Of a DNA stretch of 64,000 nucleotides, positions 46,833-56,014 are shown piece by piece. The DNA lies in NCBI RefSeq assembly GCF_040409815.1, contig NZ_CP099959.1:806001-870000 (forward strand), read 5' to 3'. The position numbers and the translations under genes are program-made. How positions within the stretch are numbered: position 1 is the first letter of the stretch; every line of letters starts with the position of its first letter. The notes under the pieces were generated by a model. The model was not told the DNA's origin, ran no database searches, and was given only the letters and a program-made list of their open reading frames with translations. Source of the stretch: Polynucleobacter sp. UK-FUSCHL-C3 (GTDB lineage Bacteria; Pseudomonadota; Gammaproteobacteria; Burkholderiales; Burkholderiaceae).

Positions 46833-48137
46833 GTGCCGGAGAACAGCCAGAACAAAGCCATTCTCTTTACCAATCTAGATGACTGGTTAACGTATTTAGA
46901 GACCGCCCACCCAGTCGGGATAGATATGGGACTCACCCGTATTAATCAGGTGAAAGAGTCCTTAGGCTTGCGTTTCTGCTGCCCCGTCATTACCGTGGGC
47001 GGTACCAACGGTAAAGGTTCCACCTGTGCATTTCTAGAGAGTGTTCTCTTAGCAGCCGGCTATAAAGTCGCTTGCCATACTTCCCCTCATCTGCTGCGTT
47101 TTCATGAGCGTGCTCGGATTCATGGTCGTGAAGCAACGGATGCTGAGCTCTTGCAATCCTTCAATCGGGTAGAGCAAGCACGGTGTCGGATTGAGAATGC
47201 TCCGACCTTAACGTATTTTGAGTTCACCACCTTAGCCATCATGGATCTCTTTGCCAATGCTGGGATTGATGTGGCGATTTTGGAAGTAGGGATGGGCGGT
47301 CGCTTGGATGCAGTCAATATTGTGGATGCGGATTGCGCCATTGTGACCAGTATTGATCTTGACCATATGGCGTATTTGGGGAACACCCGCGAGGCCATCG
47401 CTTTTGAGAAAGCTGGCATCTTCCGCAAGAACGCAAGTGCCATTTGTGGTGATCCAGTACCGCCCCAAAGTTTGATTGATCACGCTAAGGCTTTGGGTAC
47501 CGATCTATGGCTGATCGGCAAGGATTTTGGTTTTGAGGGCGATCAGCAGCAATGGGGATGGTCCGGACGAGGAAAGCGCTTTGGTGGTTTGGCTTATCCA
47601 GCATTACGAGGTGCCAATCAATTACTCAATGCCTCTGCCGTAATTGCTGCCTTAATGGCCTTGCACGATCGTTTACCAGTGAGTGCACAAGATATACGCA
47701 ATGGTTTTGCCTTAGTAGAGTTACCAGGACGGTTTCAGGTCTTACCCGGTAAGCCAAGCATCGTCTTAGATGTGGCACACAATCCGCATGCGGCTGCTAC
47801 CCTCGCACAAAGTTTGGATAAGATGGGTTATCACCCCTATACCTATGCAGTATTTGGTGCCATGGCTGATAAAGATATTGAGGGGGTGCTCAAGCCGATG
47901 ATGGATTTGGTGGATTATTGGTATTGCACCGATTTGCCAACAGCGCGCGCAGCGAAAGGGATAGATCTCGCCAAACAGATTCAGGGACTGGGTAAAGAGG
48001 CAGAGGTATTTTCTGGGGCGGGTAGCGCTTATCAAATGGCTTTGGATAAAGCGGGTGAGGGTGATAGAATTGTGGTCTTCGGATCCTTTTATACAGTTGC
48101 GGGCGTAATGGCTTATCGAAATAACCAGGCACATTGA
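46833..48137 (+). CDS. folC: Bifunctional folylpolyglutamate synthase/dihydrofolate synthase
   Basis: Adds glutamate to dihydropteroate and to folates (434 residues). It has the Mur-ligase type ATP site VGGTNGKGSTCAFLES, SIDLDHMAYLGNTREAIAFEKAGI and VLDVAHNPHAAATLA. Translation starts at a GTG (46833), 3 bp after accD. The chemistry links to the pabBC gene elsewhere in this window. Confidence 0.96.
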   Translation: MPENSQNKAILFTNLDDWLTYLETAHPVGIDMGLTRINQVKESLGLRFCCPVITVGGTNGKGSTCAFLESVLLAAGYKVACHTSPHLLRFHERARIHGREATDAELLQSFNRVEQARCRIENAPTLTYFEFTTLAIMDLFANAGIDVAILEVGMGGRLDAVNIVDADCAIVTSIDLDHMAYLGNTREAIAFEKAGIFRKNASAICGDPVPPQSLIDHAKALGTDLWLIGKDFGFEGDQQQWGWSGRGKRFGGLAYPALRGANQLLNASAVIAALMALHDRLPVSAQDIRNGFALVELPGRFQVLPGKPSIVLDVAHNPHAAATLAQSLDKMGYHPYTYAVFGAMADKDIEGVLKPMMDLVDYWYCTDLPTARAAKGIDLAKQIQGLGKEAEVFSGAGSAYQMALDKAGEGDRIVVFGSFYTVAGVMAYRNNQAH

Positions 48138-48140
48138 TCC

Positions 48141-48899
48141 ATGACCTTCATATCGAATCTATTTCGACGTAAATCCGACCCTCAAAAAATTGAGCCCCTC
48201 GCTAGGCGCCCAATTACTAAACGCACCAGAGCCAATGAAGATCCGGCTGAAGATCCAGCCTTAACCGAAGATCCCGAGAAACAACGTGCGCGCCATCGCT
48301 TGGTTGGTGCAGCGACTTTGGTGCTGATTGCAGTCATTGGTTTACCTCAGATCTTGGATAAAAAACCCAAGCCCGTTGTTAATGACATTACGGTGCAGAT
48401 TGTGAGTAGCATCCCGAATCCTGCCGCCGGTATCTTGAACCCAGAGCCAGACAAGAAAGCAAACCCCGAGCCAAAACTAGAGACAAAGGTCGAGACCAAG
48501 GCTGAACCAAAACCTGACCTCAAACCCGAGACCAAGCCCGTAACACCACCCCCAGGGACTAATCCAGCGAATAAGGGTTTTGGCCTTGCCCCTGGTGAAG
48601 AGTTGGTTGTGATTAGTAAGGATGCAGCTGCTAGCGGTGAGATGAAGGCCGCAGCCAATGGTAAGTTTGTGATTCAGATTGGGGCGTTTGCATCGGAAGA
48701 GCGCGCCAATGGTTGGGTTGCAAAACTCAAAGATAACAAGATTCCGTATTACGTACTCACTCGCAATAATGCTGAGGGAACCAAATTGTTTGTCTTGCGT
48801 GCTGGCCCATTTGTAGAGCGCGAAGCAGCAGAAGCAGCTGAGAAACGTATCAAGGCATTGGGGCTCAGTCCTCGAATCGTAGAACTCAATAAGAATTAA
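48141..48899 (+). CDS. SPOR-domain protein (DedD-like)
   Basis: A 252-residue bitopic membrane protein. A charged cytoplasmic N-terminus, one helix (about residues 55-72, LVGAATLVLIAVIGLPQIL), a long Lys/Pro/Glu-rich periplasmic linker with imperfect KPET-type repeats (about 105-135) and a C-terminal SPOR domain (about 175-250, KFVIQIGAFASEERANGW). SPOR domains bind denuded peptidoglycan at the septum, so a cell division role is likely. It lies between folC and cvpA, as dedD does in E. coli. Confidence 0.93.
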   Translation: MTFISNLFRRKSDPQKIEPLARRPITKRTRANEDPAEDPALTEDPEKQRARHRLVGAATLVLIAVIGLPQILDKKPKPVVNDITVQIVSSIPNPAAGILNPEPDKKANPEPKLETKVETKAEPKPDLKPETKPVTPPPGTNPANKGFGLAPGEELVVISKDAAASGEMKAAANGKFVIQIGAFASEERANGWVAKLKDNKIPYYVLTRNNAEGTKLFVLRAGPFVEREAAEAAEKRIKALGLSPRIVELNKN

Positions 48900-49453
48900 T
48901 GATGGAACAGCTCAGCGCCATTCACCTGACCACCCTCGATTACTTTGCGTTCGGTATTTTGGTGATCTCGGCAGCGGTGGGCGTATGGCGTGGATTATTT
49001 AGAGAGGTGATTGCATTAGCCTCTTGGTTCATTGCTGCATGGCTTTCTTATCATTACTGTGATTATTTGGCGAGTGAGTGGCTGTCTGCCTTCATACCCA
49101 ATGCAACCGCCCGCTTAGCCTCAGCGTTCTTGTTAATCTTTGTGATTGTTCTCATCAGTCTTGGTTTATTGGCTAGAGCTCTGCAAAAAGTATTATCAAG
49201 CGCCGGCTTAACCTTAGTTGATCGTTTCTTTGGCCTCGTTTTCGGCTTTGCACGGGGCATAGTGGTTCTGGTAGTTCTAGCAACATTAGGCGCATTAACG
49301 GGTGCACAACAAACCCAAGCATGGCAAGCAGCCGCGATTCGGCCTACCCTTGAAAAAGGAACTGGCTTAATACGCTCATGGTTGCCAGAGAGCTGGGCTA
49401 AGCAGTTAAATGCAATATCAATGACCGATTCAACTCGGTCGCCGGGGAGCTAA
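48899..49453 (+). CDS. cvpA: CvpA family protein
   Basis: An inner membrane protein (184 residues, about four helices) starting with LDYFAFGILVISAAVGVWRGLFREVIALASW (within residues 13-45), the family signature, and having VDRFFGLVFGFARGIVVLVV later. CvpA is needed for colicin V secretion in E. coli, though its basic role is unclear. The ATG overlaps the SPOR gene stop by one base and purF follows after 2 bp, the classical cvpA-purF pair. Confidence 0.95.
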   Translation: MMEQLSAIHLTTLDYFAFGILVISAAVGVWRGLFREVIALASWFIAAWLSYHYCDYLASEWLSAFIPNATARLASAFLLIFVIVLISLGLLARALQKVLSSAGLTLVDRFFGLVFGFARGIVVLVVLATLGALTGAQQTQAWQAAAIRPTLEKGTGLIRSWLPESWAKQLNAISMTDSTRSPGS

Positions 49454-49455
49454 AC

Positions 49456-50994
49456 ATGTGCGGAGTGGTTGGAACAATCTCGCATCAACCAGTAAATCAA
49501 CTTTTGTATGATGCACTTTTGCTCTTGCAGCATCGCGGTCAGGATGCAGCAGGTATTGCAACCATGCACGGTAACTCCTTTGCGATGCATAAAGCCAATG
49601 GTCTAGTACGCGATGTCTTTAGAACCCGTAATATGCGCAGTCTTGTTGGAAACGCTGGTATTGGGCAGGTACGTTATCCCACGGCCGGTTCAGCGAGCAG
49701 TGAAGAAGAGGCGCAACCTTTTTATGTCAGCGCTCCATTTGGAATCATCCTCGCTCACAACGGCAATTTAACTAACGCACCGATATTACGCAGCGAGATG
49801 GCCTACCGCGATCGTCGTCATATCAACACCAACTCAGATACTGAAGTGCTACTGAATGTCTTGGCCGATGAGCTTCAGAAAGAAACCAATAGTGCTGCAT
49901 TAGACGATGACTCGATCTTTAAGGCCGCAGTAGGACTTAATAAACGGGTTAAGGGCTCTTATGCAGTCGTGGCCTTAATTGCGGGCTTTGGGCTTTTAGC
50001 ATTCAGAGACCCATTTGGTATCCGCCCACTATGTATTGGTCGGATCGATACACCGCAAGGACCCGAGTGGATGCTGGCCTCTGAATCTGTGGCATTGGAA
50101 GGCCTAGGGTTCACCGTCGTGCGCGATGTGCAACCGGGTGAGGCGATCTATATTGATATGGATGGTAATTTCCATTCTAGACAGTGTGCAAGTAATGCAT
50201 CGCTTAACCCCTGTATTTTTGAGTATGTCTACCTTGCTCGACCAGACTCCACTATTGATGGGGTCACGGTCTATAACGTGCGTATGCGCATGGGTGATTA
50301 CTTGGCAGAGAAAATCCGAGCAGAGGCCGACGTTAGCAAAATCGATGTGGTGATGCCGATCCCGGATTCGAGTCGTCCTGCAGCAATGCAGGTTGCCAAA
50401 CGTTTAGGGATTTCGTATCGCGAGGGCTTCTTCAAGAACCGTTACATTGGTCGGACATTCATCATGCCCGGACAAGCAGTGCGCAAGAAGTCGGTTCGTC
50501 AAAAACTGAATGCAATGCGCATCGAGTTCAAAGATAAAACGGTATTAATTGTGGATGACTCGATTGTGCGTGGCACGACCTCGTATGAGATTGTGCAAAT
50601 GGCTAGAGAGTCGGGTGCCAAGAAAGTAATCTTTGCTTCGGCTGCGCCCCCAGTGCGATTCCCCAATGTGTATGGCATTGATATGCCAACTCGTAGTGAG
50701 TTAGTAGCCTATGGTCGTACTCACGATGAGATCAATCAATTAATTGGGGCTGATCAGCTGATCTATCAAAGTGTCGAGGATATGAAAAAAGCTGTACAAG
50801 ACATTAACCCAAGCATTAAGAACTTTGAGTCCTCTTGCTTTGATGGTGTCTATATTAGTGGTGATATTACCGAGGCTTACTTGGATGCTCTCGAGGCGGC
50901 CCGCAATATTGCCAATACCGAAGAAGACCGTAAGAGTGATCCGAGTGATTTTGCTCGCTCACAATTGCATTTGCAATTAGCAAACGGAGACTAA
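49456..50994 (+). CDS. purF: Amidophosphoribosyltransferase
   Basis: The first enzyme of purine synthesis (512 residues). The Met is removed to expose the Cys2 nucleophile of the N-terminal glutaminase (MCGVVGTISHQPVNQLLYDA); the phosphoribosyltransferase domain has the PRPP loop VLIVDDSIVRGTTSYEI. It is the last gene of the folC-SPOR-cvpA-purF group; metZ begins 71 bp later. Confidence 0.98.
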   Translation: MCGVVGTISHQPVNQLLYDALLLLQHRGQDAAGIATMHGNSFAMHKANGLVRDVFRTRNMRSLVGNAGIGQVRYPTAGSASSEEEAQPFYVSAPFGIILAHNGNLTNAPILRSEMAYRDRRHINTNSDTEVLLNVLADELQKETNSAALDDDSIFKAAVGLNKRVKGSYAVVALIAGFGLLAFRDPFGIRPLCIGRIDTPQGPEWMLASESVALEGLGFTVVRDVQPGEAIYIDMDGNFHSRQCASNASLNPCIFEYVYLARPDSTIDGVTVYNVRMRMGDYLAEKIRAEADVSKIDVVMPIPDSSRPAAMQVAKRLGISYREGFFKNRYIGRTFIMPGQAVRKKSVRQKLNAMRIEFKDKTVLIVDDSIVRGTTSYEIVQMARESGAKKVIFASAAPPVRFPNVYGIDMPTRSELVAYGRTHDEINQLIGADQLIYQSVEDMKKAVQDINPSIKNFESSCFDGVYISGDITEAYLDALEAARNIANTEEDRKSDPSDFARSQLHLQLANGD

Positions 50995-51065
50995 TCCTCC
51001 TCATTGTGGTTTGTGTGGCACGCTGAGGTGACAGTTCGGTAATTCCCTGTCAAACTAGAGTTCTT

Positions 51066-52271
51066 ATGAAAAAAACCATCCGCGCCAAACCCAATATGAA
51101 CACCCTGGCGCCTGAGACCATTGCGGTTCGGGCCGGGACGCGTCGCAGCTCGGATTATCAAGAGCATTCTGAAGCTATGTTCTTAACCTCGAGTTTCTGC
51201 TTTAACTCCGCCGAAGAAGCCAAGCATGGTTTTGCCCACGCTGATCAGGGCTTTATCTATTCACGTTTCACAAACCCAACCGTGAGTATGTTTCAGGATC
51301 GATTAGCCGCACTCGAGGGTGGTGAGGCGTGTATTGCAACCTCATCGGGTATGTCTGCAATCTTAACAACTGCAATGTCCCACCTTCAGGCGGGCGATCA
51401 TGTCATTTGCTCCAAGTCTGTCTTTGGGGCAACTACGCAACTGTTCTCATCGATCTTGGGTCGCTTTGGGATTACTACGACCTATGTGGCGATTCATGAT
51501 GTCAAGGCGTGGCAGGCAGCAGTCCAAAAAAATACTCGCTTGTTCTACTTAGAGACCCCATCTAATCCCTTAACTGAGATTGCTGATATTGCAGCAATTG
51601 CTAAAGTGGCCAAGAAAGCAAAGTCCTTATTCGTGGTGGATAACTGTTTCTGTACGCCTGCATTGCAAAAGCCATTAGAGTTGGGCGCTGATGTCGTAAT
51701 TCATTCGGCAACCAAGTATCTTGATGGACAAGGTCGTGTCGTGGGCGGTGCGATTGTGGGCAGTACAGATTTTGTGATGGGTAAAGTATTTCCCTACGTG
51801 CGTACTGCGGGCCCAACACTTTCAGCCTTTAATGCTTGGGTATTCCTAAAAGGTTTGGAGACCCTCGATTTGCGGATGAAGGCGCAAAGTAGTAATGCAC
51901 TCGCACTTGCACAGTGGTTAGAAAAACAAGCTGGAGTAGAGAAGGTATTTCATCCGGGATTAAAGTCACACCCGCAACATGCTTTGGCAAAGCGTCAGCA
52001 AAAAGCTGGTGGTCCGATTGTGTCTTTTGTCTTAAAGGGTGGCAAGAAGGCGGCCTACCAACTCATTAATAAAACACGCCTGTGTTCGATCACAGCTAAT
52101 TTGGGCGACACTCGCACAACCATTACCCATCCCGCAACGACAACGCACTGTCGCATTACACCGCAAGCCAGAAAAGAGGCGGGTATTGTTGATGGCTTAG
52201 TGCGGATTGCGGTAGGGCTTGAGAACATCGAAGATCTCAAAAACGATTTACAAGCCGGCCTCAAAAAATAA
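51066..52271 (+). CDS. metZ: O-succinylhomoserine sulfhydrylase
   Basis: A PLP enzyme of the Cys/Met metabolism family that makes homocysteine directly from O-succinylhomoserine and sulfide (401 residues). The PLP lysine is in HSATKYLDGQGRVVGGAIVG, and YSRFTNPTVSMFQDRLAALEG and NLGDTRTTITHPATTTHCRI are typical. The 71-bp leader (50995-51065) contains two possible stems, CCTCA/TGAGG (50999-51028) and GACAG/CTGTC (51030-51051), of unknown meaning. It is convergent with modC, 7 bp apart. Confidence 0.93.
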   Translation: MKKTIRAKPNMNTLAPETIAVRAGTRRSSDYQEHSEAMFLTSSFCFNSAEEAKHGFAHADQGFIYSRFTNPTVSMFQDRLAALEGGEACIATSSGMSAILTTAMSHLQAGDHVICSKSVFGATTQLFSSILGRFGITTTYVAIHDVKAWQAAVQKNTRLFYLETPSNPLTEIADIAAIAKVAKKAKSLFVVDNCFCTPALQKPLELGADVVIHSATKYLDGQGRVVGGAIVGSTDFVMGKVFPYVRTAGPTLSAFNAWVFLKGLETLDLRMKAQSSNALALAQWLEKQAGVEKVFHPGLKSHPQHALAKRQQKAGGPIVSFVLKGGKKAAYQLINKTRLCSITANLGDTRTTITHPATTTHCRITPQARKEAGIVDGLVRIAVGLENIEDLKNDLQAGLKK

Positions 52272-52278
52272 TGAGCTG

Positions 52279-53403
52279 CTAGGGCGCCGCATTCGCTGCG
52301 CTCATAAAGCGACGTGGATCATTAATGGGGCGTAGAGGCATGATGTGGATTAAATCTCGGTTGAACTCTAAATAGACCAAAGCATCTTGCTCTAAACCAA
52401 GGCGTCTAACTTCAGCAGCTGAAGCTTCCCAGGTAAGTGTTTCCGTAATGGCTTCAATCACAAATTCAATTACTGCAATTTGTCCGAGAGTACTTATTTG
52501 CTTTACTCGACAGGGAATGCGTCCATCGAGTCGATTGGAATGGACACTTAAGCCCGCTTGCGGAATGACCCAAGCTACTTGCGATTGCGGCGGGATCTTG
52601 CCCTTGTCGGTGATCTGGAAAGCCCAGGGGCTCGATCCCCACTGTAATCGCCCCGCATTAAATACCCCCTGAAACAGATTGGGGATACCTACCAATTGAG
52701 CAACTCTCGGATTACGGGGCTTCGCAAATAAATCATTTGCGTTGGCTGTTTGCAAACCCACTCCTTGATCGATCACGGTAATGCGATCAGCGAGCAAATG
52801 CGCCTCACGCAGATCATGGGTCACCAACACAATCGGAATATGCAATTGCTTGCGTAACTCGGCAAGTGTCTGGTAGAGAGTTTGTCGGGTTGGTATATCA
52901 ATCGCAGAGAAGGGCTCGTCGAGCAATAAGATTTTGGGAGAGCGCGCTAATGCGCGGGCAAGGGCAACACGCTGTTGCTGTCCTCCGGAAATTTGCCTAG
53001 GCAGGCGGTCAGCAAGCTCAGCAATATTAAGTTGCGCCAGCCATTCGTAAGCGCACCGTATTTGCTCAGCACGACTTTCACCATTGTTATGCAGAGCAAT
53101 ACGAACGTTCTCTAAAGCACTTAGGTGCGGAAACAAAGCATATTGCTGAAATAAAAATCCACATGATCGTACCGAGGCGTCTTGGACTATGCGAGGGCCG
53201 CGGGCAGGATCCCGATTTAGCCATACTGTATTAGCGCATTCGATGCTGCCCATCTCGGGGTGATGCAATCCTGCAATCGAGCGCAGAACACTTGTTTTGC
53301 CACTCCCCGAAGGTCCTACCAATGCATGGATCTCGCCATAGTCCACCTCTAAATGAATAGAGAGTGGATTGGGTACAGTCTGCTGAATATGTAACTTAAG
53401 CAC
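52279..53403 (-). CDS. modC: Molybdate-type ABC transporter ATP-binding protein
   Basis: An ATPase subunit with Walker A GPSGSGKTSVLRSIAG, signature ISGGQQQRVALARALA and Walker B ILLLDEPFSAID, then a C-terminal extension (about residues 290-370) like the TOBE domain of ModC. Its start is best placed at GTG 53403, which overlaps the modB end by 8 bp and has AGGA upstream; the open frame reaches 53457. The assignment to molybdate rests on the ModB-like partner and on the neighbouring SoxC molybdoenzyme. Confidence 0.85.
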   Translation of the reverse strand: MLKLHIQQTVPNPLSIHLEVDYGEIHALVGPSGSGKTSVLRSIAGLHHPEMGSIECANTVWLNRDPARGPRIVQDASVRSCGFLFQQYALFPHLSALENVRIALHNNGESRAEQIRCAYEWLAQLNIAELADRLPRQISGGQQQRVALARALARSPKILLLDEPFSAIDIPTRQTLYQTLAELRKQLHIPIVLVTHDLREAHLLADRITVIDQGVGLQTANANDLFAKPRNPRVAQLVGIPNLFQGVFNAGRLQWGSSPWAFQITDKGKIPPQSQVAWVIPQAGLSVHSNRLDGRIPCRVKQISTLGQIAVIEFVIEAITETLTWEASAAEVRRLGLEQDALVYLEFNRDLIHIMPLRPINDPRRFMSAANAAP

Positions 53404-54046
53404 GATGAGATCCTGCTTTGGGTTTTCCGAGAACACCATACGAGATCGCAATCGCAATGAGAGAGATCAGCAACAAGATCAAAGACAAGGATCCTGCACC
53501 TGCCGTATCAAAGGTCTGGACCTTGTCATAAATTGCGATGGAGGCTGTTTTGGTCTCCCCAGGGATAGCACCACCCACCATCAGCACCACACCAAACTCA
53601 CCCAAGGTGTGAGCAAAGGTCATGGCAGCACCACTGAGAATACCGCGCCAAGCCAGTGGTAATTCAATTAAACGAAAGCGTTGCCAGGTATTGAGACCGC
53701 TAACCTTAGCGGCCTCCTTGATTTCTGGGGGGATTGCCTCAAAGGCACGCTGAATTGGCTGAATCGCAAACGGTAGATTGATGATCAGAGAGGCTACCAA
53801 TAAGCCCGTGAACGAAAACACCAAGGGCTCGCCAAATAAACTTTTACCAGCAAAAGCCACAATAAAGTAATAGCCCAAGACCGTAGGAGGTAAGACTAGG
53901 GGCAGGGCAAGCGCAGCCTCAGCCCAAGATTTCCAGGGACCCGCATCGGCAAGACGATGCGCTACCCAGATCCCTAATGGAATCAGAAGGACTAAGGTCC
54001 AAAAGGCCAATGTTAGTGAGAGGGCGATCGCTTGGGTATCTAGCAA
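53396..54046 (-). CDS. modB: Molybdate-type ABC transporter permease
   Basis: A 216-residue permease with about five to six helices. LALPLVLPPTVLGYYFIVAFA near residue 48 and the EAA loop AAKVSGLNTWQRFRLIELPLAWRGILSG (middle) with TLGEFGVVLMVGGAIPGETKT match ModB proteins. Translation begins at a TTG (54046). No periplasmic molybdate-binding gene (modA) is next to it; it would have to be encoded elsewhere. The 176-bp spacer to the divergent sox regulator is AT-rich. Confidence 0.88.
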   Translation of the reverse strand: MLDTQAIALSLTLAFWTLVLLIPLGIWVAHRLADAGPWKSWAEAALALPLVLPPTVLGYYFIVAFAGKSLFGEPLVFSFTGLLVASLIINLPFAIQPIQRAFEAIPPEIKEAAKVSGLNTWQRFRLIELPLAWRGILSGAAMTFAHTLGEFGVVLMVGGAIPGETKTASIAIYDKVQTFDTAGAGSLSLILLLISLIAIAISYGVLGKPKAGSHRA

Positions 54047-54202
54047 TTTACTTTATTTAATTTAATTAAATCAGTTACTTAAGAAATATGTTATTTAGGA
54101 TAATGGGCTATTTTAGGCTCTAGGCGATGCTTGTGGGTTGATCTTTCGGGATGCTGATTAGGGTATCTCTGTATATGCATAATGACAAATATTTCGTGTA
54201 AT

Positions 54203-54217
54203 ATACGCAAATACGCA
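54203..54217. promoter_or_regulatory. Direct repeats ATACGCA-A-ATACGCA before the sox regulator (putative operator)
   Basis: Two ATACGCA copies (54203-54209 and 54211-54217) lie inside an imperfect dyad TATaCG/CGcATA spanning 54202-54219. The element ends 5 bases before the ATG at 54223. Position and symmetry suggest an autoregulatory ArsR-type site; binding is inferred. Confidence 0.45.
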
Positions 54218-54222
54218 TATTT

Positions 54223-54609
54223 ATGGCTAGCCTTCCAAAGACCTCAAAAAAGACTCCATCCTTGGAGATCAGTGAGGCGTTTGTAAAAAAACAATTGAGC
54301 AAGCAGCAAATGGAATCTCTATTTGTGGGCGTATCGCAATTTTTCTCAACCTTATCAGAACCATCTCGCCTGCGTATCTTATACGCGCTATGTGAAGGCG
54401 AAAAATCTGTGACTGAAGTGATTGAGGCGTGCGGCTCCAGTCAGGCCAATGTATCGCGCCATTTGTCTGCATTACATCAAGCCAAAATATTAAACCGCCG
54501 TAAGGTTGGCACAACGGTCTTTTATGCCATTGAAGACCGAGCGACCTTAGAGATCTGCCAAAACATCTGTGCGCGCATTGCCGAAGAACTTTTTTCTGAA
54601 AAGAGTTAA
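54223..54609 (+). CDS. ArsR-family regulator of the sox cluster (SoxR/SqrR-like)
   Basis: A 128-residue winged-helix repressor: FFSTLSEPSRLRILYALCEGE and the recognition helix SSQANVSRHLSALHQAKIL (about residues 40-90). Cysteines at 57, 70, 112 and 116 include one in the LCEGE helix and two near the C-terminus. This placement resembles the two-Cys sulfide/persulfide sensors SqrR, BigR and SoxR of other sulfur oxidisers. No Shine-Dalgarno is visible before the ATG. It precedes soxC by 31 bp and likely represses the sox genes in the absence of sulfur compounds. Confidence 0.85.
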   Translation: MASLPKTSKKTPSLEISEAFVKKQLSKQQMESLFVGVSQFFSTLSEPSRLRILYALCEGEKSVTEVIEACGSSQANVSRHLSALHQAKILNRRKVGTTVFYAIEDRATLEICQNICARIAEELFSEKS

Positions 54610-54640
54610 TCCCCATTTAATTTCTATCCCCCATACTGCA

Positions 54641-56014
54641 ATGAACAAAACTTCCCCCAACACCCAGGCCCTTGAGTCCTTTAGTCGTATTCAGAAGGCC
54701 CCCGAGAACTTCCTCTCGCAAGACGCCATTGCAGACATTACTCAGCATGGTGCTAACGAGGAACGTCGTGGATTCTTGCGCAAAAGTTTTGTTGCAGCCC
54801 TTGGTGGAGCCAGTGCCATGGGTGGTGGTCTGGCCATGGCGAACCCCAAAGGCGATCCCGCTATTTTGGAGAAACAAGAATGGCAAACCACGCTTGGTAA
54901 AAACGTAGCAACAGATCCTTATGGAATGCCATCGGTCTATGAGAAGAATCTAGTTCGTCGAGAGTCGCCTGGTCTGACACGCGTATCGGCAGCATCGGTT
55001 GCTTTCACACCTTTGCAAGGACTCTTTGGCATCATCACCCCCAATGGTTTGCATTTTGAGCGTCACCATCAGGGTTGGTACAACCTTGATCCAAATAAAC
55101 ACCGTTTGATGATTAATGGTTTGGTGAAGAACGAAAAGGTATTCACCATGAATGACCTGATGCGCCTACCGTCGGTCTCGCGTATTCACTTCATTGAGTG
55201 TGGAGCCAATACCGGTTTGGAATGGGGCAATGTTGCCGTACCGACTGTGCAGTACACCCACGGTATGTTGTCGTGCTGTGAGTTCACAGGCGTCCCACTC
55301 TCTACACTCCTCGATATCTGCGGTGCAGATCTTAAAAAAGGGAAGTATGTTTTGGCAGAGGGCGGCGATGGCTCTGGCATGACCCGAACCATGTCGATGG
55401 AAATGGCCTTGGACGATGTGATTGTTGCGTGGGGTATGAACGGTGAGATGCTGCGCCCTGAGAATGGATTCCCATTGCGCTTAGTGGTGCCTGGTGTGCA
55501 AGGCGTGAGTTGGGTGAAGTGGTTGCGCCGTATTGAAGTCGGCGATATGCCCTATGCCGCGAAGGACGAGGCGATTCATTACATCGATCTCATGCCCGAT
55601 GGCCTGCATCGTCAATACACCTCGATTCAAGAATGTAAATCGGTTATCACCACACCATCGGGTGGCCAACAACTCCTGGACAAAGGGTTCTATAACATTA
55701 GTGGTCTGGCGTGGTCAGGACGTAGCAAGATTAAGAGGGTGGATGTTTCTGTTGACGGTGGCAATAACTGGCGTACTGCTCGTTTAGAGACCCCTGTGCT
55801 TACCAAAGCGCTTACCCGTTTTAATATCGATTGGACCTGGGATGGTTCACCGACCATCTTGCAATCCCGCGCAATTGACGAGACCGGTTATGTACAACCG
55901 ACCATACGACAGTTAAGGGCAGTACGCGGTACGCGCTCGATCTATCACAACAATGCAATTCAATCGTGGAAGGTTGATACCAATGGCGAGGTCAGCAATG
56001 TTCAAGTCGGCTAA
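54641..56014 (+). CDS. soxC: Sulfane dehydrogenase molybdenum subunit SoxC
   Basis: A sulfite-oxidase-family molybdoenzyme that, with SoxD, oxidises the SoxY-bound sulfane sulfur with release of six electrons. With the ATG at 54641 it has 457 residues. A Tat signal is seen (ERRGFLRKSFVAALGG, twin Arg at 42-43), unusually preceded by about 40 residues. The Mo-pterin Cys ligand is Cys187 (HFIECGANTG); the C-terminal dimerisation domain follows from about residue 340. The next gene, soxD, overlaps it. Confidence 0.95.
   Translation: MNKTSPNTQALESFSRIQKAPENFLSQDAIADITQHGANEERRGFLRKSFVAALGGASAMGGGLAMANPKGDPAILEKQEWQTTLGKNVATDPYGMPSVYEKNLVRRESPGLTRVSAASVAFTPLQGLFGIITPNGLHFERHHQGWYNLDPNKHRLMINGLVKNEKVFTMNDLMRLPSVSRIHFIECGANTGLEWGNVAVPTVQYTHGMLSCCEFTGVPLSTLLDICGADLKKGKYVLAEGGDGSGMTRTMSMEMALDDVIVAWGMNGEMLRPENGFPLRLVVPGVQGVSWVKWLRRIEVGDMPYAAKDEAIHYIDLMPDGLHRQYTSIQECKSVITTPSGGQQLLDKGFYNISGLAWSGRSKIKRVDVSVDGGNNWRTARLETPVLTKALTRFNIDWTWDGSPTILQSRAIDETGYVQPTIRQLRAVRGTRSIYHNNAIQSWKVDTNGEVSNVQVG

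Noticed and set aside
54169..54180. CTGTATATGCAT near the sox regulator as a second LexA box
   Set aside because: Only one half matches the LexA palindrome; the other half (CAG) is missing and the neighbouring genes are not SOS genes.
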